Source: Chryseobacterium sp. BLS98 (GTDB lineage Bacteria; Bacteroidota; Bacteroidia; Flavobacteriales; Weeksellaceae). Taken from it: DNA of 64,000 bases. The notes beneath the pieces are model-generated. The model was given only the letters and a program-made list of their open reading frames with translations, searched no databases and was not told the origin of the DNA. A program made the translations under genes and the position numbers. Each line of letters opens with the position of its first letter. Position 1 is the stretch's first letter. The stretch lies in contig NZ_LFNF01000005.1 in NCBI RefSeq assembly GCF_001045445.1, forward strand, positions 493,126 through 557,125, written 5' to 3'. Positions 62,430 through 64,000 of this stretch are shown here, in pieces.

Positions 62430-63009
62430 ATTGCTAAAAAGCACATAAAATACCAATTTATTTTACCAATTTTACTACTCTAACCTTAAAGTTTTATGAA
62501 ACAATGAATTTATGGATTCGGATTATCCTCGTAAAAAGTAACAAAATAACAAATGCATCTGTTGAAGCAGTCCCGTTAATTCCGTTATAAAATTCAAATA
62601 GATTTTAAAATGTAGTTTCCGGGTACCATTTAGGGTATAAAAACAAAAAAAGAGAAAATGCAATTATCTTATTTTCAATAATATACAAATTCTCTTTTGA
62701 TTAAAAAGTGACCGCAGAAGATTTAAACTCAATTAATCTTCTTTAAATTCTTAAATCCTAAAAATCCCTATGAATGCATTGTTTATAAAGGTTTAATTAT
62801 TTAAAATTTAAGTTAATTAAAACAGTTTTTAAAATTTGGGCCCATTTTCGGCTGATATTCCAAAGATTGAAGTCGAAGAAATCATAAAAAGTACTTATCA
62901 AATATTACATGCCCAATATTACAATTCATAATCAACAATTTGTTTCCAACTTTTTATAAAATAATTACATCTTAAATTTAATACGTCATGTCTTGTCGCT
63001 TTGCATTGC

Positions 63010-63017
63010 TAGATTTG
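63010..63017 (+). promoter_or_regulatory. Candidate -7 box (TAGATTTG) for the secreted repeat protein
   Basis: TAGATTTG matches TAnnTTTG, with a TTG 14 nt upstream (62993-62995), a rather short spacing. The leader would be about 125 nt. Confidence 0.35.
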
Positions 63018-63149
63018 CATTACACTAGGTCAGAGAATTAGAAAAAAACACTAGGATGTGATAAAATTCATATTAAATCTCATTAACGGGATCTAAAAAA
63101 TTATTAAAAATGTTAAATTGCAAAATATGCTAAGTAAAAACAACAACAG

Positions 63150-64000
63150 ATGAAAAAACTCTACATGAGTGCATTTACTATATGCACAGTCTTGAGCCAT
63201 GCTCAGGAAGTAGTTTGGCAAAAAGATATTAAATCTAATACCCAGGATTTTTTAAGCCAAGTTACCACAACAATAGATCAGCAATACTTAATTACAGGAA
63301 GCTCAATTCATCCTTCGATAAGCTCAGGAATCACCTCAGGGACCTCAAACCAAAAGCAGAACAACGGTTACGATTTTCATTTAGTAAAACTCAATCAGCA
63401 AGGTCAAGAGGTTTGGGAGAAGTTCTTTGTAGGAGGTAACCATGATTATTTATCTGCAACGGTTTCTACACAAGACGGAGGCTTTTTGGTATCAGGTACC
63501 TCCTACTCTTCAAAAGGTCTTGATAAAAAAGAAAATTCGAAAGGAGGATCAGACATTTGGTTAATCAGATTGAATGAATTTGGAGATGAACTTTGGCAAA
63601 AAACACTGGGGTCTTCTTCAGATGAAGAAGCAAAATCTGTAATTCAAAGTACAGATTTAGGATTCTTTGTAGCAGGCAACGTTCAGAACTCTAGAAAAGG
63701 TTATGGCTCCAAAGATGTTTTAGTTATAAAGCTAGATAAAGACGGAAAAACATTTTCTGAATCCGTATTGGGAGGAAAAGGTCTTGATGAAGTTGAAAAA
63801 ATGATTCCTACGAAAGACGGAGGTGCTTTGTTAGGAATCTATTCAAGAAGCACTACAGGAGGATCAAAGAAAACTGAAAACTTTGGTGAAGGAGATTACT
63901 GGATCATTAAGCTAAACGAAGAAGGCACTACAGGAGGATCAAAGAAAACTGAAAACTTTGGTGAAGGAGATTACTGGATCATTAAGCTAAACGAAGAAGG
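63150..64000 (+). CDS. Secreted beta-propeller-like repeat protein, 3' end beyond window
   Basis: The frame runs open from ATG 63150 to the window end (283 codons). The product has a signal peptide (MKKLYMSAFTICTVLSHAQ) and repeats of about 55 residues with the pattern D-x-W-L-I-R-L-N-x-x-G, then LWQK, a G-rich turn, DE-A and a T-x-D-x-G-F-x-x-x-G strand, as in flavobacterial surface propeller proteins that usually end in a type IX sorting tail. The last 150 bp are two exact 75-bp copies encoding only the second half of a repeat. It stands apart from the xylan genes; function unknown. Confidence 0.75.
   Translation, partial: MKKLYMSAFTICTVLSHAQEVVWQKDIKSNTQDFLSQVTTTIDQQYLITGSSIHPSISSGITSGTSNQKQNNGYDFHLVKLNQQGQEVWEKFFVGGNHDYLSATVSTQDGGFLVSGTSYSSKGLDKKENSKGGSDIWLIRLNEFGDELWQKTLGSSSDEEAKSVIQSTDLGFFVAGNVQNSRKGYGSKDVLVIKLDKDGKTFSESVLGGKGLDEVEKMIPTKDGGALLGIYSRSTTGGSKKTENFGEGDYWIIKLNEEGTTGGSKKTENFGEGDYWIIKLNEE
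63311..63328 (+). repeat. CTTCGATAAGCTCAG-type repeat inside a coding sequence
   Basis: TCCTTCGATAAGCTCAGG is a variant of the short interspersed repeat at 45057-45081. Here it lies in frame in the secreted repeat protein and encodes PSISSG in a low-complexity Ser/Thr/Gly-rich stretch. Confidence 0.45.
63851..64000 (+). repeat. Exact tandem duplication, 2 x 75 bp
   Basis: Positions 63851-63925 and 63926-64000 are identical. Each 25-codon unit starts TTGGSKKTENFG and ends YWIIKLNEEG. The array reaches the window edge, so the copy number may be higher. Confidence 0.95.

Larger units (their letters stand above)
62122..63149. promoter_or_regulatory. 1-kb AT-rich divergent regulatory spacer
   Basis: This non-coding region separates the NUDIX regulator (minus) from the secreted repeat protein (plus). 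It contains a TATATTTG box (62149-62156), a near-palindrome TTATGATAA-gg-TTATCATCA (62251-62270), a second TTATGATAAG (62363-62372), an AraR-like palindrome (62405-62429), an AAAGAGAA/TTCTCTTT inverted repeat (62649-62697) and a TAGATTTG box (63010-63017) followed by two ACACTAGG direct repeats (63022, 63048). The rest (about 62430-62990) shows no gene or clear structure. Confidence 0.6.

Noticed and set aside
62298..62483. 61-codon open frame in the spacer right of the second NUDIX regulator
   Set aside because: The peptide is mostly Lys, Phe, Asn and Ile, as expected from AT-rich DNA, and it overlaps candidate operator sites.

Overview
The window looks like a Flavobacteriales chromosome, most likely Chryseobacterium or a close Weeksellaceae relative. 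The evidence is a SusC/SusD pair, a type IX secretion C-terminal tail, TAnnTTTG-type -7 promoter boxes, AT-rich spacers with few Shine-Dalgarno sites, and Bacteroidetes-type NUDIX/winged-helix sugar regulators. It is dominated by one very large plant-hemicellulose locus (about 7.7-62.1 kb), nearly all on the minus strand, that covers glucuronoarabinoxylan use from polymer to central metabolism.

Left edge (0-7.6 kb): the C-terminal part of a LamB-like porin with a ketose 3-epimerase (+); then, on the minus strand, transaldolase-galK-galT followed by a HAD phosphatase; an AraC-type regulator; and a small secreted protein made of two similar beta domains (+). A 25-bp palindrome precedes the transaldolase gene.

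Xylan module 1 (7.7-17.7 kb, minus): GH127/146, a SASA-type acetyl esterase, a GPH-family MFS symporter, GH10 xylanase, a signal-less GH43 and GH67 alpha-glucuronidase, ending in a strong terminator. Divergent from it is an AraR-like NUDIX regulator (18.2 kb, +). A lone GH5 lipoprotein with a ricin-type lectin domain follows (19.5 kb, +), flanked by a broken small ORF and a 111-bp tandem repeat.

Arabinose module (21.5-33.2 kb, minus): GH3 and GH51, then araB-araD-araA-galM-SSS symporter behind a clear palindromic operator.

Xylan module 2 (33.4-46.8 kb, minus): two GH43 enzymes, a CE1-like feruloyl esterase, a GH43 with a CBM6-like domain, GH97, GH115 and a GH30 with a type IX secretion tail. 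Hexuronate module (47.0-53.4 kb, minus): uxuA, an SDR mannonate oxidoreductase, uxaC, kdgK, kdgA and exuT. Uptake and xylose module (53.5-62.1 kb, minus): susD, susC, xylA, xylB and a second NUDIX regulator.

How it works (inference): secreted GH30, GH10, esterases and debranching enzymes cut decorated xylan. One SusCD pair brings oligosaccharides into the periplasm, where GH115, GH67, GH43, GH51, GH127, GH97 and GH3 strip side chains and depolymerise them. Three inner-membrane transporters from different families import the products, and araBAD, xylAB and the uronate pathway feed central metabolism. Control seems to rest on two catalytically degenerate NUDIX sensors rather than a hybrid two-component system. 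The right edge (63.2-64.0 kb, +) holds the start of a secreted repeat protein with an exact 75-bp tandem duplication at the window boundary. I saw no tRNA, rRNA, CRISPR array or insertion-sequence transposase.
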